Source of the DNA: Hymenobacter sp. J193
GTDB lineage: Bacteria > Bacteroidota > Bacteroidia > Cytophagales > Hymenobacteraceae
Assembly: GCF_024700075.1 (NCBI RefSeq)
Contig: NZ_JAJONE010000001.1
Span: 1 to 64,000, forward strand
Reading direction: 5' to 3'
Length of the DNA: 64,000 nucleotides
Position numbers and translations under genes: made by a program. Below, in pieces: positions 9,457 to 18,372 of this stretch (within the stretch, counting starts at the first letter, position 1; each line of letters starts with the position of its first letter). The notes beneath the pieces were generated by a model. That model was not told where the DNA came from and did not search any database. It was given only the letters and a program-made list of their open reading frames with translations.

Positions 9457-11076
9457 TTAATACAACCGGTGGCGCAGAAGCCAGCCGGCGGCGTCGAACT
9501 CTTCGGCTTTGGGCTGGTATGCTTCTACTTTGATGCTTTTGGGTAGGTTGATAACGTTGCCGTCGCCGCTGTTGTAGACCGTAACACCGGGGCGGGCCGG
9601 CAGCTTACCCACTACCCGTACACCATCCTGCCCGGCGCCGTCGTAGATGCTGATAGCGAGGTTGGTTTCGGGCAGGTCGCGCAGGTCGAACTGGTCGTTG
9701 CCACCCAGGCCGAAGAGCTTGAGGGTTCTGGTTTCGGTCGTGAGAAACGTGCGCTGCCCGATAAGGCTGTCGGCTAGGGCAGTGCCGCGCCGGTACACAC
9801 TCAGGCGCACCTGCGCGGGGCCAGCGTTTTCCAGCACAAACCGCTCGGCCTGGTCGGTCCCGGGCACTTCCACGTCGCGGGCCAGCAGCGCGTAGAACTT
9901 GTCGGCCACGGCAGGCAGCTGGTTGCGGCGGCTGCGCAGCTTGCGCCGGAACTCCGCCCCCGACAGCTCCCGGATTTCGGGGGGCCAGGCAGCCAGGGCT
10001 TCGTCAATGACCTTGTCCGATAAGCGTTTTTTCAGCGAATCGGCCACCTGTTGTACCTCGGCACGGGAAAGGTACACCAGCAACGACTTATCCATGGGCC
10101 GGGCGGCGCGGTTGAGGCCTTCCACGTCGGCCAGCCGGATTTCCTCGTGGAAACTCTGGTAGTTGCTTTTCACCCAGCCAATGATGTGGGTCAGCAGCCC
10201 GTCGTCGAACTTGAAAAAGGCGTGGTCCCGGTCGCGCGGAATAGCCTCGTAGCGCACCCCGCCGGCGGGTGTGGCAAAGGAAGCCCAGCGCCACTGGTCT
10301 TCGCGCCGGCTCCAGTCGCCCAGAAACATGTCAAACAGCCGAGCCCGCAGGTACTGCGGAGCATTTACCTGGAAATCAGATTTGAACAACAAATTGGTAA
10401 ACACTTTGCGCGAGCTTTCAACCCGGGTCGAGCGGCCGAAGCTGGCCACCGTGCGCTGGTCGCCCTCGGGCCGCTCTTCCAGCAGGTACAGGGCATTGGC
10501 ATAGTCTTTCCGAAACTCGCCCAGCGCCGCGTCGTCGCCGATGTACACCAGGCGCGGATTGGTATGATACACGCCCGCGGCCTGGGCCAGCGGGGGCACA
10601 ATGTAGGCGCCGTAGGGTTGAATTACGCTGGTCTGGTCCTGCATCAGGCGGCCAATCATGCCTTCCCGCAGGTTTTCGGGCAATGCTTTAGTGGGGTCTT
10701 TGTCCACGCTGCGCAGCACAAACTCCCGGCCGTCCTTATCTACCAGGCGCAGGTTTTTGGTTTGGAAGCTGCCGCCGGCCTCGGTGGGGCGCAGGCCGCC
10801 GGGCACGAGCTTACGCAGGCTCACTACCGGCACACGCACGGGCTGGTGCCAGACGGTGCGGTAGTGCTTGCCCCAGAAAAACCGGTGCACAGCCCCGCGC
10901 ATGTACTGCGGCCCGGCAGCCACCGTCACCACCGAATCGGGCGGGATTATGGGGCGGGGTGGAAAGGCCGGGGCTGGCTCGGTGCAGGAACACAGCAGCC
11001 CGCCCACCAGCAACACCACCGAAGGCCGAAGCCGTGAAAAGGAAGGAAAATGCACGGAGTAGAAAAGATAAAGCAA
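9457..11076 (-). CDS. Lipoprotein with kinase-like domain, paralogue A
   Basis: A 539-residue protein with a signal peptide ending at a lipobox-like LLCSC (Cys about 31). The body has ordered blocks shared with the divergent gene at 11211: a GGLRPTEAGGSFQTKNLRL strand region, VLRSVDKDPTKALP, VPPLAQAAGVYHTNPRL, then LFDMFLGDWSRREDQW followed by IPRDRDHAFFKFDDG. From memory, this domain forms the middle of much larger Bacteroidota proteins that begin with a metallophosphatase and end in a BamA-like barrel; here both are absent. The Lys in RSVDKDP, the GDW-R-E-QW loop and the DRD motif resemble the ATP Lys, catalytic loop and metal motif of atypical (CotH/FAM20/HipA-like) kinases. That is inference; no activity is known to me. 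Confidence 0.75.
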   Translation of the reverse strand: MLYLFYSVHFPSFSRLRPSVVLLVGGLLCSCTEPAPAFPPRPIIPPDSVVTVAAGPQYMRGAVHRFFWGKHYRTVWHQPVRVPVVSLRKLVPGGLRPTEAGGSFQTKNLRLVDKDGREFVLRSVDKDPTKALPENLREGMIGRLMQDQTSVIQPYGAYIVPPLAQAAGVYHTNPRLVYIGDDAALGEFRKDYANALYLLEERPEGDQRTVASFGRSTRVESSRKVFTNLLFKSDFQVNAPQYLRARLFDMFLGDWSRREDQWRWASFATPAGGVRYEAIPRDRDHAFFKFDDGLLTHIIGWVKSNYQSFHEEIRLADVEGLNRAARPMDKSLLVYLSRAEVQQVADSLKKRLSDKVIDEALAAWPPEIRELSGAEFRRKLRSRRNQLPAVADKFYALLARDVEVPGTDQAERFVLENAGPAQVRLSVYRRGTALADSLIGQRTFLTTETRTLKLFGLGGNDQFDLRDLPETNLAISIYDGAGQDGVRVVGKLPARPGVTVYNSGDGNVINLPKSIKVEAYQPKAEEFDAAGWLLRHRLY

Positions 11077-11210
11077 GCCCGCAGAAGAAGCTGAGCAATA
11101 GCTACGGCCCCTTATAGCGCAATCCGGGCACAGGCGGTTGTTGCGGCCCGCGTTTACTTTTTGGGCGCGGCTGCGTTGAAGGACGCACCGGCCGAAAGCC
11201 GGCTTTGTGC

Positions 11211-12787
11211 ATGCGTCTACCTCTCCCCTGTTTTTTCCCGCTTTTGCTGACGGCTACCAGCTGCGCCAGCTCCCATTTTTTTCAGCCCGATGCCCGGGTC
11301 AGCGGCCGTACCGCGGCTCCCGACAGCGCCGTAGTGACGGCCGGGCGGCACTACCAGCGCGGGCCCATTGGGCGGTTTCTGCTGGGCCAGCACTACCGCC
11401 ACGCCTGGGCCGAGCCCGTCACGCTGCCCGTGCTTAACCTGGCTACGGCCGTACCCGGCGGGCTGAAGCCCGGCAAAGTAGGCGGCGGCTTTCAGACAAC
11501 CAGCATGACGGTGCTGGGGGCCGACGGCCGCGCCTACGCCCTGCGCAGCGTGGATAAAGACCCCACCAAAGCCCTACCCAAATTTCTGCGCCCCACGCTC
11601 ATTCTCACTATTGTGCGCGACGCCACCTCAGCCGGCATGCCCTACGGCTCCCTAGTGGTGCCCCCGCTGGCCCAGGCTGCCGGCGTGTATCATACCAATC
11701 CGCGCCTGTATTACGTGTCGGCCACCGAAAACGGGCTGGGCCCCACCTCGGAGCGGCTGCGCGGCCGGGTGGTGCTGCTGGAAGAAAGTGGGAAGGCAAG
11801 GAAAACATCTACGGTCCCCTAGCCGGCGCACTCGATCTGGAAGAATCGGAAGATGTGCTGGCGGAGCGCTACGCCTCGCCGAAAGCGGCCCTGGATGAAG
11901 CGGCTTTCCTGCGCGCCCGCCTGCTGGATTTGTGGCTGGGCGACTGGGACCGGCACGAGGGGCAGTGGAGCTGGGCCGCCTTCAAGCAGCCGGATGGTCG
12001 CACCCTCTGGCGGCCGGTGCCCCAGGACCGCGACCAGGTGTTTTTCCGGTTTGATGACGGCCTGATGTCCTGGCTGGTGAGCAAAGCCGTGGCTAAGTTC
12101 CGCACGTTCGGGCCGAAGTTCGAAAGCGTGGAGGGCTACACCCGCAACGCCCAGTACATCGATGAGCGCGCCCTGAGCGAGCAGCCACGCCCCCGCTACC
12201 TGGCCGCGGCCGCCGAGCTGCAGCGTCGCCTCACCGACGCCGTTATCGACTCGGCCGTGCGCCGCCTACCACCCGCTATCTACCGGCACGAGGGTGCCCG
12301 CCTGGCCGCCGGACTGCGCGCCCGCCGGGCCGCTCTGCCCCAGGCTGCCGCCGAGTTTTACCGCCTTAAGGCTCACCGCGTGGTGGTAGCCGGCACCGAC
12401 GAAGACGAGCGGTTTGTGGTGGAGCGCCGCACCGATAGCACCACAGTGGTATCAGTTTACTCAATGGGAGGCAAGAAAACAGCCCAGCCCCTCTACCAGC
12501 GCACGTTTCACCCGCGCGAGACGCACACCATCGTCCTGCACGGCCTGGAAGGCAAAGACCGGTTCGAAATAAGCGGCAAGGTGCGCGCCTCACCTTTCGT
12601 GGACATCTATGGCGGCCCCGGCGAGGATACCGTGCAGGATAGCTCCCGCGTGGCCGGCCTGCGCCGCAAAACCCGCTTTTTCGACACGCGCCGCAACAAC
12701 ACCCTCACCAGCACGGGCGAAACCAAGAACCAAACTACCCGCGGCGTTGCCACTCACGCCTTCGACCGGGACGGCTCGGGGCGGTAG
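11211..12787 (+). CDS. Lipoprotein with kinase-like domain, paralogue B (one frameshift)
   Basis: Divergent paralogue of the gene at 9457. It starts at ATG 11211 (MRLPLPCFFPLLLTATSC, probable lipoprotein signal). The shared blocks are in the same order: GGLKPGKVGGGFQTTSM, LRSVDKDPTKALP, VPPLAQAAGVYHTNPRL, LLDLWLGDWDRHEGQW and VPQDRDQVFFRFDDG. Here the loop reads DWDRHE, closer to a canonical kinase catalytic loop than in paralogue A. The frame breaks near 11790, where GAAGAAAGTGG lacks one A relative to the reading that continues as KWEGKENIYGP, so a homopolymer error is likely. Restored length is about 525 residues. The two starts are 134 bp apart, so the pair probably shares a control region. 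Confidence 0.75.
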
Positions 12788-12795
12788 TGGTTAAT

Positions 12796-13033
12796 GTGCT
12801 AATGTGGTTGAATGTGGAAAATGTGCTAATGTTTTAATCTGATAGCGAACAGCGCGAAGCAATCCGTCCTGAACAACGCCCAAAGACCTGAAATGTGAAA
12901 AAGCGCCTGACGTGCCGAGGCCAGGCGCTTTTTGGCAGAAGAATGCATCTGGTGCTGTTTGGCACGGTTTGCTTCGGCGGCGAAAGGACAGCCAAAGCAT
13001 CAGCACATTTCCCACATTCAACCACATTAGCAC
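12796..13033. repeat. Composite repeat element with 36-bp terminal inverted repeats
   Basis: 12796-12831 (starting GTGCTAATGTGGTTGAATG) is the reverse complement of 12998-13033 with about two mismatches. Inside lie a segment related to the 9214-9410 element (GAAGCAATCCGTCCTGAACA, then CCTGAAATGTGAAAAAGC) and a strong hairpin at 12898-12933. It fills the whole gap between two convergent genes and ends one base from the topoisomerase stop codon. Confidence 0.8.
12898..12933. terminator. Bidirectional terminator inside the repeat element
   Basis: AAAAAGCGCCTG and CAGGCGCTTTTT are perfect 12-bp arms over a 12-nt loop, with A-run on one side and T-run on the other. It can serve both convergent genes. 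Confidence 0.8.
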
Positions 13034-13034
13034 A

Positions 13035-14150
13035 TCAACAAGCCGCCAGCATATCCAGCACCATGTGTTCGGTGGGTGTTAGCTGGTCGTTTTCAGCGGG
13101 GTCGGCGTCGTGGCGGCGCAGGTAGTCGATGAGCTTATCTGATTCGAATAATTGGGCCACCTGGGGGTGAATGTAGTATTTGCTGCACACGGTGGGCGTG
13201 TTGCCGAGGCCTTTGGCTACATCCTTCACGGCCAGCTTCAGCACTTTTTCCTTGGGCAGTTCCGGGTTTTCGGCCAGCACGCTTTCCAGGCACTCTACCA
13301 TTTTCACGGTGCCGCCCCAGGTGCGGAAGTCCTTGGCCGAAAGGCTGATGCCCGTGACGCGGTGCAGGTAGTCGTTTACGTCGCCCGATTCGAGTTCCTG
13401 GCGGTGGCCGTCGGCATCGTAGTACTGAAACAGGTGCTGACCGGGAATTTCCTTGCACTTCTGCACCAGGCGGGCCAGCTTCCGGTCGTGCAAAGTCACA
13501 TCGTGGGCTACACCTTTCTTGCCCACGAAGCTCAGGCGCACATCGGCTCCGGCCACCTGCACATGCTTGTCGCGCAGGGTGGTGAGGCCGTAGCTCTTGT
13601 TCTTTTTGGCGTATTCCTTGTTGCCGACGCGGATAAACGACTGGTCCATGAGCGTGAGCACCAGGGCTACCACTTTTGGCTTATCCAGTTGGGGGCGCTT
13701 TAGGTCTTTTTGCAGCTGCAGGCGCAGCTCGGCCAGCTTTTCGCCGAAGGCCCGCAGGCGGCTGAACTTGGTGAGGCTGCGCACCTCACCCCAGGCCGCG
13801 TGGTAGAGGTACTGCTTGCGCCCCTTGGCGTCGCGGCCCGTTACCTGCAGGTGGGCCGTGGTCGTGGGCGCAATCCACACGTCCGTCCAGGCCGGCGGAA
13901 TCACGAAGCTGTTGATGCGGGCCAGGGTCTTTTCGTCGGTCACGGGCTGACCTTTAGCATCGAGGTAGCGGAACGTGCCGTCGGGGCCGGGCTGGCGCGT
14001 GAGGCCGGGGCGGGTATCGGAGTAGTAGCGCAGGCCCGCCAGCTCGGCCTGGCGGGCGGGGTCCTTATACAACTCGTGGGCTTCTTCCTGGGGCGCCAGG
14101 TGTTTTTTCTTGACTTTGGGCCGGGGGGTGGCCGGGGCAGCAGTAGCCAT
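13035..14150 (-). CDS. DNA topoisomerase IB (poxvirus-like)
   Basis: A 371-residue type IB topoisomerase that relaxes supercoils through a 3'-phosphotyrosyl intermediate. The N-terminal region (GLRYYSDTRPGLTR, FVIPPAWTDVWIAP) and the catalytic domain show the expected residues: the Lys/Arg loop GRKQYLYH, RVGNKEYAKKNKSYGLTTL, the catalytic Lys hairpin FVGKKGV, the FRTWGGT segment, and the active-site Tyr in CSKYYIHP near residue 325. An N-terminal Lys-rich tail (PRPKVKKKH) is common in these proteins. Bacterial TopIB is an accessory enzyme found patchily, frequently in soil and radiation-tolerant groups including Hymenobacter. The gene is single, divergent from the M48 protease gene. Confidence 0.93.
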   Translation of the reverse strand: MATAAPATPRPKVKKKHLAPQEEAHELYKDPARQAELAGLRYYSDTRPGLTRQPGPDGTFRYLDAKGQPVTDEKTLARINSFVIPPAWTDVWIAPTTTAHLQVTGRDAKGRKQYLYHAAWGEVRSLTKFSRLRAFGEKLAELRLQLQKDLKRPQLDKPKVVALVLTLMDQSFIRVGNKEYAKKNKSYGLTTLRDKHVQVAGADVRLSFVGKKGVAHDVTLHDRKLARLVQKCKEIPGQHLFQYYDADGHRQELESGDVNDYLHRVTGISLSAKDFRTWGGTVKMVECLESVLAENPELPKEKVLKLAVKDVAKGLGNTPTVCSKYYIHPQVAQLFESDKLIDYLRRHDADPAENDQLTPTEHMVLDMLAAC

Positions 14151-14432
14151 AAGCGGGGAGAACAGTACGCGGCCTTCGGCAGTGAAAGCACGGCCCTGCT
14201 GTACGCAGAAACCAGCGGAAAGTAGCAGTTTGGGTTCGTGCGAGGCTTTATCCGGCGGCAGCCTTTCGCCAGGCTGGTATCGAATGATTTTTTTGCCGCT
14301 AATTTCCTGCCCTCTACCTTAAATCTGCGGGAGCAGGCAACACCGGCCGCAAACCAGTCGTATCGGCCTCCGGAGCATTCTGGCACACTTTTTCTCTTGC
14401 CGGCTCCGTTGTTCACTTATCCGCTTCTGCCC

Positions 14433-15248
14433 ATGCTCCGCCTGTTGTTCAAACCCTCCCTCCTGCTGGCCCTGGCCGTTACGCTCGGAGCCTCTTCCTG
14501 CGCCAAAGATGAAAACGGCGACCGGCTGCTGTTTTCCGTGGACGATGACAAAGCCCTGGGCGAAAAAGTAGCCCACGAAACCGACTCCCTCTACCGCCAA
14601 AAAGGCCAGCTGCTGGAGCGCACTGATAGCAAAAACACCCGCGCCTACCAGTTGCTTGATGGGGTAGTAAACAAAGTCCTGAACTCGGGCCAGCTCACGT
14701 ACCGCAACGAGTTTCCCTGGGACGTAAAAATTATCAAGGACGACAACGTGCAAAACGCCTTTGCCACGCCCGGCGGCCACATCTATGTGTTTACCGGCCT
14801 CATCAAGTTCCTCGACGATGAAAGCCAGCTGGCCGGCGTGCTGGGCCACGAAATTGCCCACGCCGACCGCCGCCACACGTCCAAAGCTTTGCAGCAGCAG
14901 TATGGCATTTCGGTGCTGCTGAGTCTGGTGCTGGGCGAAAACCCCAACCAGCTGGCGGTGGTGGCCGCCAACCTGGGCCAGCTCAAGTTCAGCCGCGAGT
15001 ACGAAAAAGAGGCCGACGATTTTTCGGTGGTGTACCTCAACCCCACGCAGTATTCCTGCGACGGCGCCGCTGGCTTCTTCATCAAAGCCCAGGCGCAGGC
15101 CGAAGGCGGCGCCGACCCCGAGTTCCTGAGCACCCATCCCGACCCCGGCAGCCGCGTGGAGGCCATTCAAACGAAGGCGGCGGAGCTGAAATGCGCGGGT
15201 CGCACCGTCACCAACACCAGCTTCGAGGAGCTGAAGCGCATTTTGTAA
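14433..15248 (+). CDS. M48 family zinc metalloprotease (BepA/LoiP-like lipoprotein)
   Basis: A 271-residue periplasmic protease. The signal peptide ends at GASSCAKDENGD, a likely lipoprotein Cys. The zinc site is HEIAHADRRH near residue 139, with the third ligand in EYEKEADDFSVVYL, followed by FLSTHPDPGSRVEAI, the M48 C-terminal signature. Family members degrade or assist misfolded outer-membrane proteins. I chose the ATG at 14433 because it puts the signal peptide at the N-terminus. A second, separate M48 gene lies at 21447-22259. Confidence 0.9.
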   Translation: MLRLLFKPSLLLALAVTLGASSCAKDENGDRLLFSVDDDKALGEKVAHETDSLYRQKGQLLERTDSKNTRAYQLLDGVVNKVLNSGQLTYRNEFPWDVKIIKDDNVQNAFATPGGHIYVFTGLIKFLDDESQLAGVLGHEIAHADRRHTSKALQQQYGISVLLSLVLGENPNQLAVVAANLGQLKFSREYEKEADDFSVVYLNPTQYSCDGAAGFFIKAQAQAEGGADPEFLSTHPDPGSRVEAIQTKAAELKCAGRTVTNTSFEELKRIL

Positions 15249-15383
15249 GCGGGCTATACCCTGCGGTTTGCGGCCCGGTTGGCAATTTCCTTGCCGGCCG
15301 GGCCGCGGTGTTTTCGGGCCGGGCGTAACATTGGGGCCGCAGTAGCCCGTACTCCTACTGTTCCTTTCTCCGCATTTCCACTT

Positions 15384-16616
15384 ATGGCTTCTTTCTCACA
15401 ACGACTCAGCGACTGGGGCGAAAACCTGGATGATCTGGCTTTGCGCGCCCGCCTTCGACTGGGGCTGCTGCACCCGCTGCAGCTGGTCCCCTACCGCAGC
15501 TACGGCACGCCCGAGCGGCTTTACGTGAAGGGCCGCCTGCTCACCGACCGGGGCATTGGCGAGCCTGCCGACGAAGACTCGGTATTACGCAACATGCTGA
15601 ACATGTACCGCCGCTTCGAGAGCACCGAAATTCCGGGGGCCCGGCTTAGCATCGAGCCCGGCGACGGCAGCCAGCACCCCATCACCACCGACGAGGAAGG
15701 CTACTTCACCCTGAACCTGGCTCCGCAGCAGCTGCCGACACCGGAAAACTTTATGTGGTACCCGGTGGATGTTCGCCTGGTAGCACCGCCCCAGCGTGTG
15801 CCCGCTCCAGAGGCTCCGCTCCTGGCTACGGCCCGTGTGCTCATCCCGCCTGCCGATGCGGAGTACGGCATCATCAGCGACCTGGACGATACCGTTATTC
15901 AGACCTCGGCTACGGATATTCTGCGCATGGCGCGCATCGTGCTGCTGCGCAATGCCCGCTCCCGCCTACCCTTCGAGGGTGTGGCCGAGTTCTACCGGCA
16001 GCTGCAGCTGGGCCGCAACGGCAAGCGCAACAACCCCTTCTTCTACGTGAGCAGCTCGCCCTGGAATCTTTTTGACTTGCTGGAGGACTTCCTGCATTTG
16101 AATGACATTCCGGCCGGCCCCATCCTGCTGCGCGACATGGCCCTCAAAGGCAAATCCTCGGGCGAGGCCTCGGCCCACCACGGCCACAAGCTCAAGGAAA
16201 TCGACAACGTCCTGCTCACCTACCCCACGCTGCCGTTCGTGCTCATCGGGGACAGCGGGCAGGAAGACGCCAACATCTACCGCGAGGTGGTGCGCCGCCA
16301 CCCCGGCCGCATCCTGGCCATTTACATCCGCGACGTGAACCTGCCCGCCCGCTCGGCTATGGTGGAGAAGGTTTCCGAAGAATTGCGGGGGGACAAGGTG
16401 GAAATGCTGCTGGTGAAGGACACCGTGCAGGCCGCCAAGCACGCCGCCGAGCGCGGTCTTGTGTTCACGGAAGCCGTGCCGGCCGTAGAGCAGGAAAAAG
16501 CCAAAGACCAGGCTACGTCCGATGACCCCACCACCGCCCGCGACCAGGGCGGTACCCACGCGCTGCCGCCTACTGCTAGCTCGAGTGGTCTGCCACAATC
16601 ACCCAGCGGCCGTTAA
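15384..16616 (+). CDS. App1-type phosphatase domain protein (DUF2183)
   Basis: A 410-residue protein of the App1 / DUF2183 family. Yeast App1 is a Mg2+-dependent phosphatidate phosphatase; bacterial members are untested as far as I know. An N-terminal beta domain (residues 1-155; YVKGRLLTDRGIGEP) precedes the HAD-like catalytic region with SDLDDTVIQTSATD (DxDxT nucleophile), FYVSSSPWNLFD and the metal-binding VLIGDSGQEDANIY. The C-terminal 40 residues are Gln/Asp/Ser/Pro-rich and probably disordered. The last 41 bp overlap the convergent DUF4440 gene. Confidence 0.87.
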   Translation: MASFSQRLSDWGENLDDLALRARLRLGLLHPLQLVPYRSYGTPERLYVKGRLLTDRGIGEPADEDSVLRNMLNMYRRFESTEIPGARLSIEPGDGSQHPITTDEEGYFTLNLAPQQLPTPENFMWYPVDVRLVAPPQRVPAPEAPLLATARVLIPPADAEYGIISDLDDTVIQTSATDILRMARIVLLRNARSRLPFEGVAEFYRQLQLGRNGKRNNPFFYVSSSPWNLFDLLEDFLHLNDIPAGPILLRDMALKGKSSGEASAHHGHKLKEIDNVLLTYPTLPFVLIGDSGQEDANIYREVVRRHPGRILAIYIRDVNLPARSAMVEKVSEELRGDKVEMLLVKDTVQAAKHAAERGLVFTEAVPAVEQEKAKDQATSDDPTTARDQGGTHALPPTASSSGLPQSPSGR

Positions 16617-17014
16617 GCTTGCAAAATACTAATAGGAAATATCCGCCTACATCGCCCACGGCGGGGCGGGCCAGGTGCCAGCGCCCCACCACGTGCGCGG
16701 CCGTCGCACTGGAGTGGCTCCACCCGCAGGTTAGTAAACGTGAGCAGGCCCATGGCCTCAGCATTGGGGTAGCTGCGGCGGTAGTTGTCGAGCGTGGACT
16801 GCCAGCCGTAAGTCAGGCCTTTCTGGCCGATGAACACCAGCGAGTCGGAAGGCCAGTAGCCCTGCATGAACCCAGCCACATCACCCCGGTTCCAGGCAGC
16901 GGTTTGGGTAGTGAGCACCTGCAGAATATCCCGCCGGGCTGCCGTAGGGCGCGTGGTAGCGCAGCCGGAGGTGAGGAAAAGCAAGGGCACCAGGGCCCGG
17001 TAAAAAGTGCGCAT
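16576..17014 (-). CDS. SnoaL/DUF4440-like lipoprotein (one frameshift)
   Basis: The signal peptide ends in FLTSGCATT (lipobox). The body fits the small NTF2-like DUF4440 fold: TTQTAAWNRGDVAGFMQGY, SLVFIGQKGLTYGW and, after a frame change near 16700, HVVGRWHLARPAVGDVGG to KLNGRWVIVADHSS. These families act as small ligand-binding or steroid-isomerase-like domains; no substrate can be named. About 146 residues when restored. Its 3' end overlaps the App1-type gene by 41 bp. Confidence 0.78.
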
Positions 17015-17089
17015 ACGAAAGGAAAGAGTAGGCCAGCAATATAACTGCCGGGCTGCCGGTACCGGCGGGCATATACCCGTCACAAAGTA

Positions 17090-17171
17090 AGGTGCGGGGC
17101 TTGTCCCCGCCCACCGTTGAACGATTACTCCCCAGCGGCGCGTACAGCGGGCGGGGACAAGCCCCGCACCT
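17090..17171. repeat. Inverted repeat, perfect 23-bp arms
   Basis: 17090-17112 (AGGTGCGGGGCTTGTCCC...) is the exact reverse complement of 17149-17171 around a 36-bp centre. It is non-coding and lies upstream of the DUF4440 gene on the plus side. Confidence 0.85.
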
Positions 17172-17241
17172 ACCGGCTTTTCGCACTGCACTTCGCGGCC
17201 AGTATAAGTCCCCCAGCTCTCCCACCATTGTTGAAAGGCCG

Positions 17242-17330
17242 GGGGCGGCATACCAGTGCTCCGACAATTGTTGGAGGGGCGGGGAAGTCACACCAGTGCT
17301 CCGACGATTGTCGGAGCACTGGTGTGACTT
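17242..17330. repeat. Tandem partial copies ending in a perfect 21-bp-arm palindrome
   Basis: 17285-17305 pairs exactly with 17310-17330 over a GATT loop (arm AAGTCACACCAGTGCTCCGAC). A diverged half copy (ACCAGTGCTCCGACAATTGTTGGAG) lies just upstream from about 17252. The palindrome lies 15 bp past the mtgA stop and may also end that transcript, although no T-run follows. Confidence 0.75.
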
Positions 17331-17344
17331 CGCTTCGGAAGGCC

Positions 17345-18085
17345 TTATTCCGCCGTCAGTACCTGCTGCACGAAGCGGGTACCGCCCAGGCGGCGCATGT
17401 TGCGCAGTACCCGGCGCTGCTTGGCGCGGGTTTGGGGGCCAGGGCTGGCCGCCCGAAATTTGAGCGGGTTGGGTAGAATGGCCGCCAGCAACGCCGCGTC
17501 GGAGGCGGTGAGCTTGGCGGCCGGTTTGTGGAAGTAGCGCTGGGCAGCGGCCTCGGCCCCGAAGGTACAGTCGCCCATTTCGGCCACGTTCAGGTACATT
17601 TCCAGGATGCGCTGTTTGTCCCAGAGCAGTTCGATGAGCACCGTAAAGTACGCTTCGGCGGCCTTGCGCAGGTAGCTGCGGCCGTTCCAGAGAAACACGT
17701 TTTTGGCTACCTGCTGGCTGATGGTGCTGCCGCCCACCAGCTGCTTGCCGTGCCCGGCACGGTTGCGCTGCGCGGCTTTCTTGAGGGCATCCACGTCGAA
17801 GCCGTGGTGCATGAGAAAGCGCTGGTCCTCGGCTGCCACCAGCGCCAGCGGCAGCTGCGCCGACACCTCCTCCAGTCCTACAAAGCTGTAGTGAATCTGC
17901 CGCTCACTTTCGAGGTGCTCGTAGCCGGCGGGGCGGTGCGAGCGGCGCTCCAGCATCAGCCAGGTAGCCGGCGGTGACACCCAGCGGTACAGCAGCACCC
18001 ACACAATGGTGGTGAGTAGCAGGGAAGCGCCTACCTGCAGCAGCAGCTGCCAGCCGCGCCGCCAGTACAGTTTAAAATCAGTCAC
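17345..18085 (-). CDS. mtgA: Monofunctional biosynthetic peptidoglycan glycosyltransferase
   Basis: A 246-residue GT51 enzyme that polymerises lipid II into glycan strands at the periplasmic face. One N-terminal transmembrane helix (about residues 15-33) is followed by the GT51 motifs: VAAEDQRFLMHHGFD with the catalytic Glu, GGSTISQQVAKNVFLW, and KQRILEMYLNVAEMG with the second Glu region. No transpeptidase domain, so it is the MtgA type. The length is standard for the family. It is single and flanked by repeats on both sides. Confidence 0.94.
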   Translation of the reverse strand: MTDFKLYWRRGWQLLLQVGASLLLTTIVWVLLYRWVSPPATWLMLERRSHRPAGYEHLESERQIHYSFVGLEEVSAQLPLALVAAEDQRFLMHHGFDVDALKKAAQRNRAGHGKQLVGGSTISQQVAKNVFLWNGRSYLRKAAEAYFTVLIELLWDKQRILEMYLNVAEMGDCTFGAEAAAQRYFHKPAAKLTASDAALLAAILPNPLKFRAASPGPQTRAKQRRVLRNMRRLGGTRFVQQVLTAE

Positions 18086-18091
18086 GGGGAA

Positions 18092-18236
18092 AGTGAATGG
18101 GTGAATGGGTGAATGAGTGAAGTGTGCAGTCCTGACCTATAGAAGAACGTCATACTGAGCGAAGCCGAAGCATCACTACCGCTGAATAATCAATCAGTAG
18201 TACAACAAAGCGGTAAAGATGCTTCGACTGCGTGGA
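18092..18236. repeat. Tandem GTGAATGG units and a dispersed inverted repeat
   Basis: Three GTGAATGG-type units occur at about 18093-18116. Further on, 18166-18182 (CGAAGCATCACTACCGC) pairs with 18220-18236 with two mismatches. The GAAGCATC core is related in style to the GAAGCAATCC core of the 9.2 and 12.8 kb elements. Confidence 0.6.
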
Positions 18237-18372
18237 CGCCAGATGAAACATGACAGCCGTAGGATACTGTAGGTGCAAGCAAATTCGGCAAGCGGGCGAA
18301 ATTACGGGTTTTGTGGGCCTGCGCCGGGGATTTGCTTACTTTTCCGCCGTCTGCGCCTTCTCCTGTTGCTTT

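Noticed and set aside
10051..11037. 328-codon plus-strand frame opposite the 9457 lipoprotein gene
   Set aside because: Antisense shadow; no signal, no recognisable motif, and the opposite frame carries a conserved domain.
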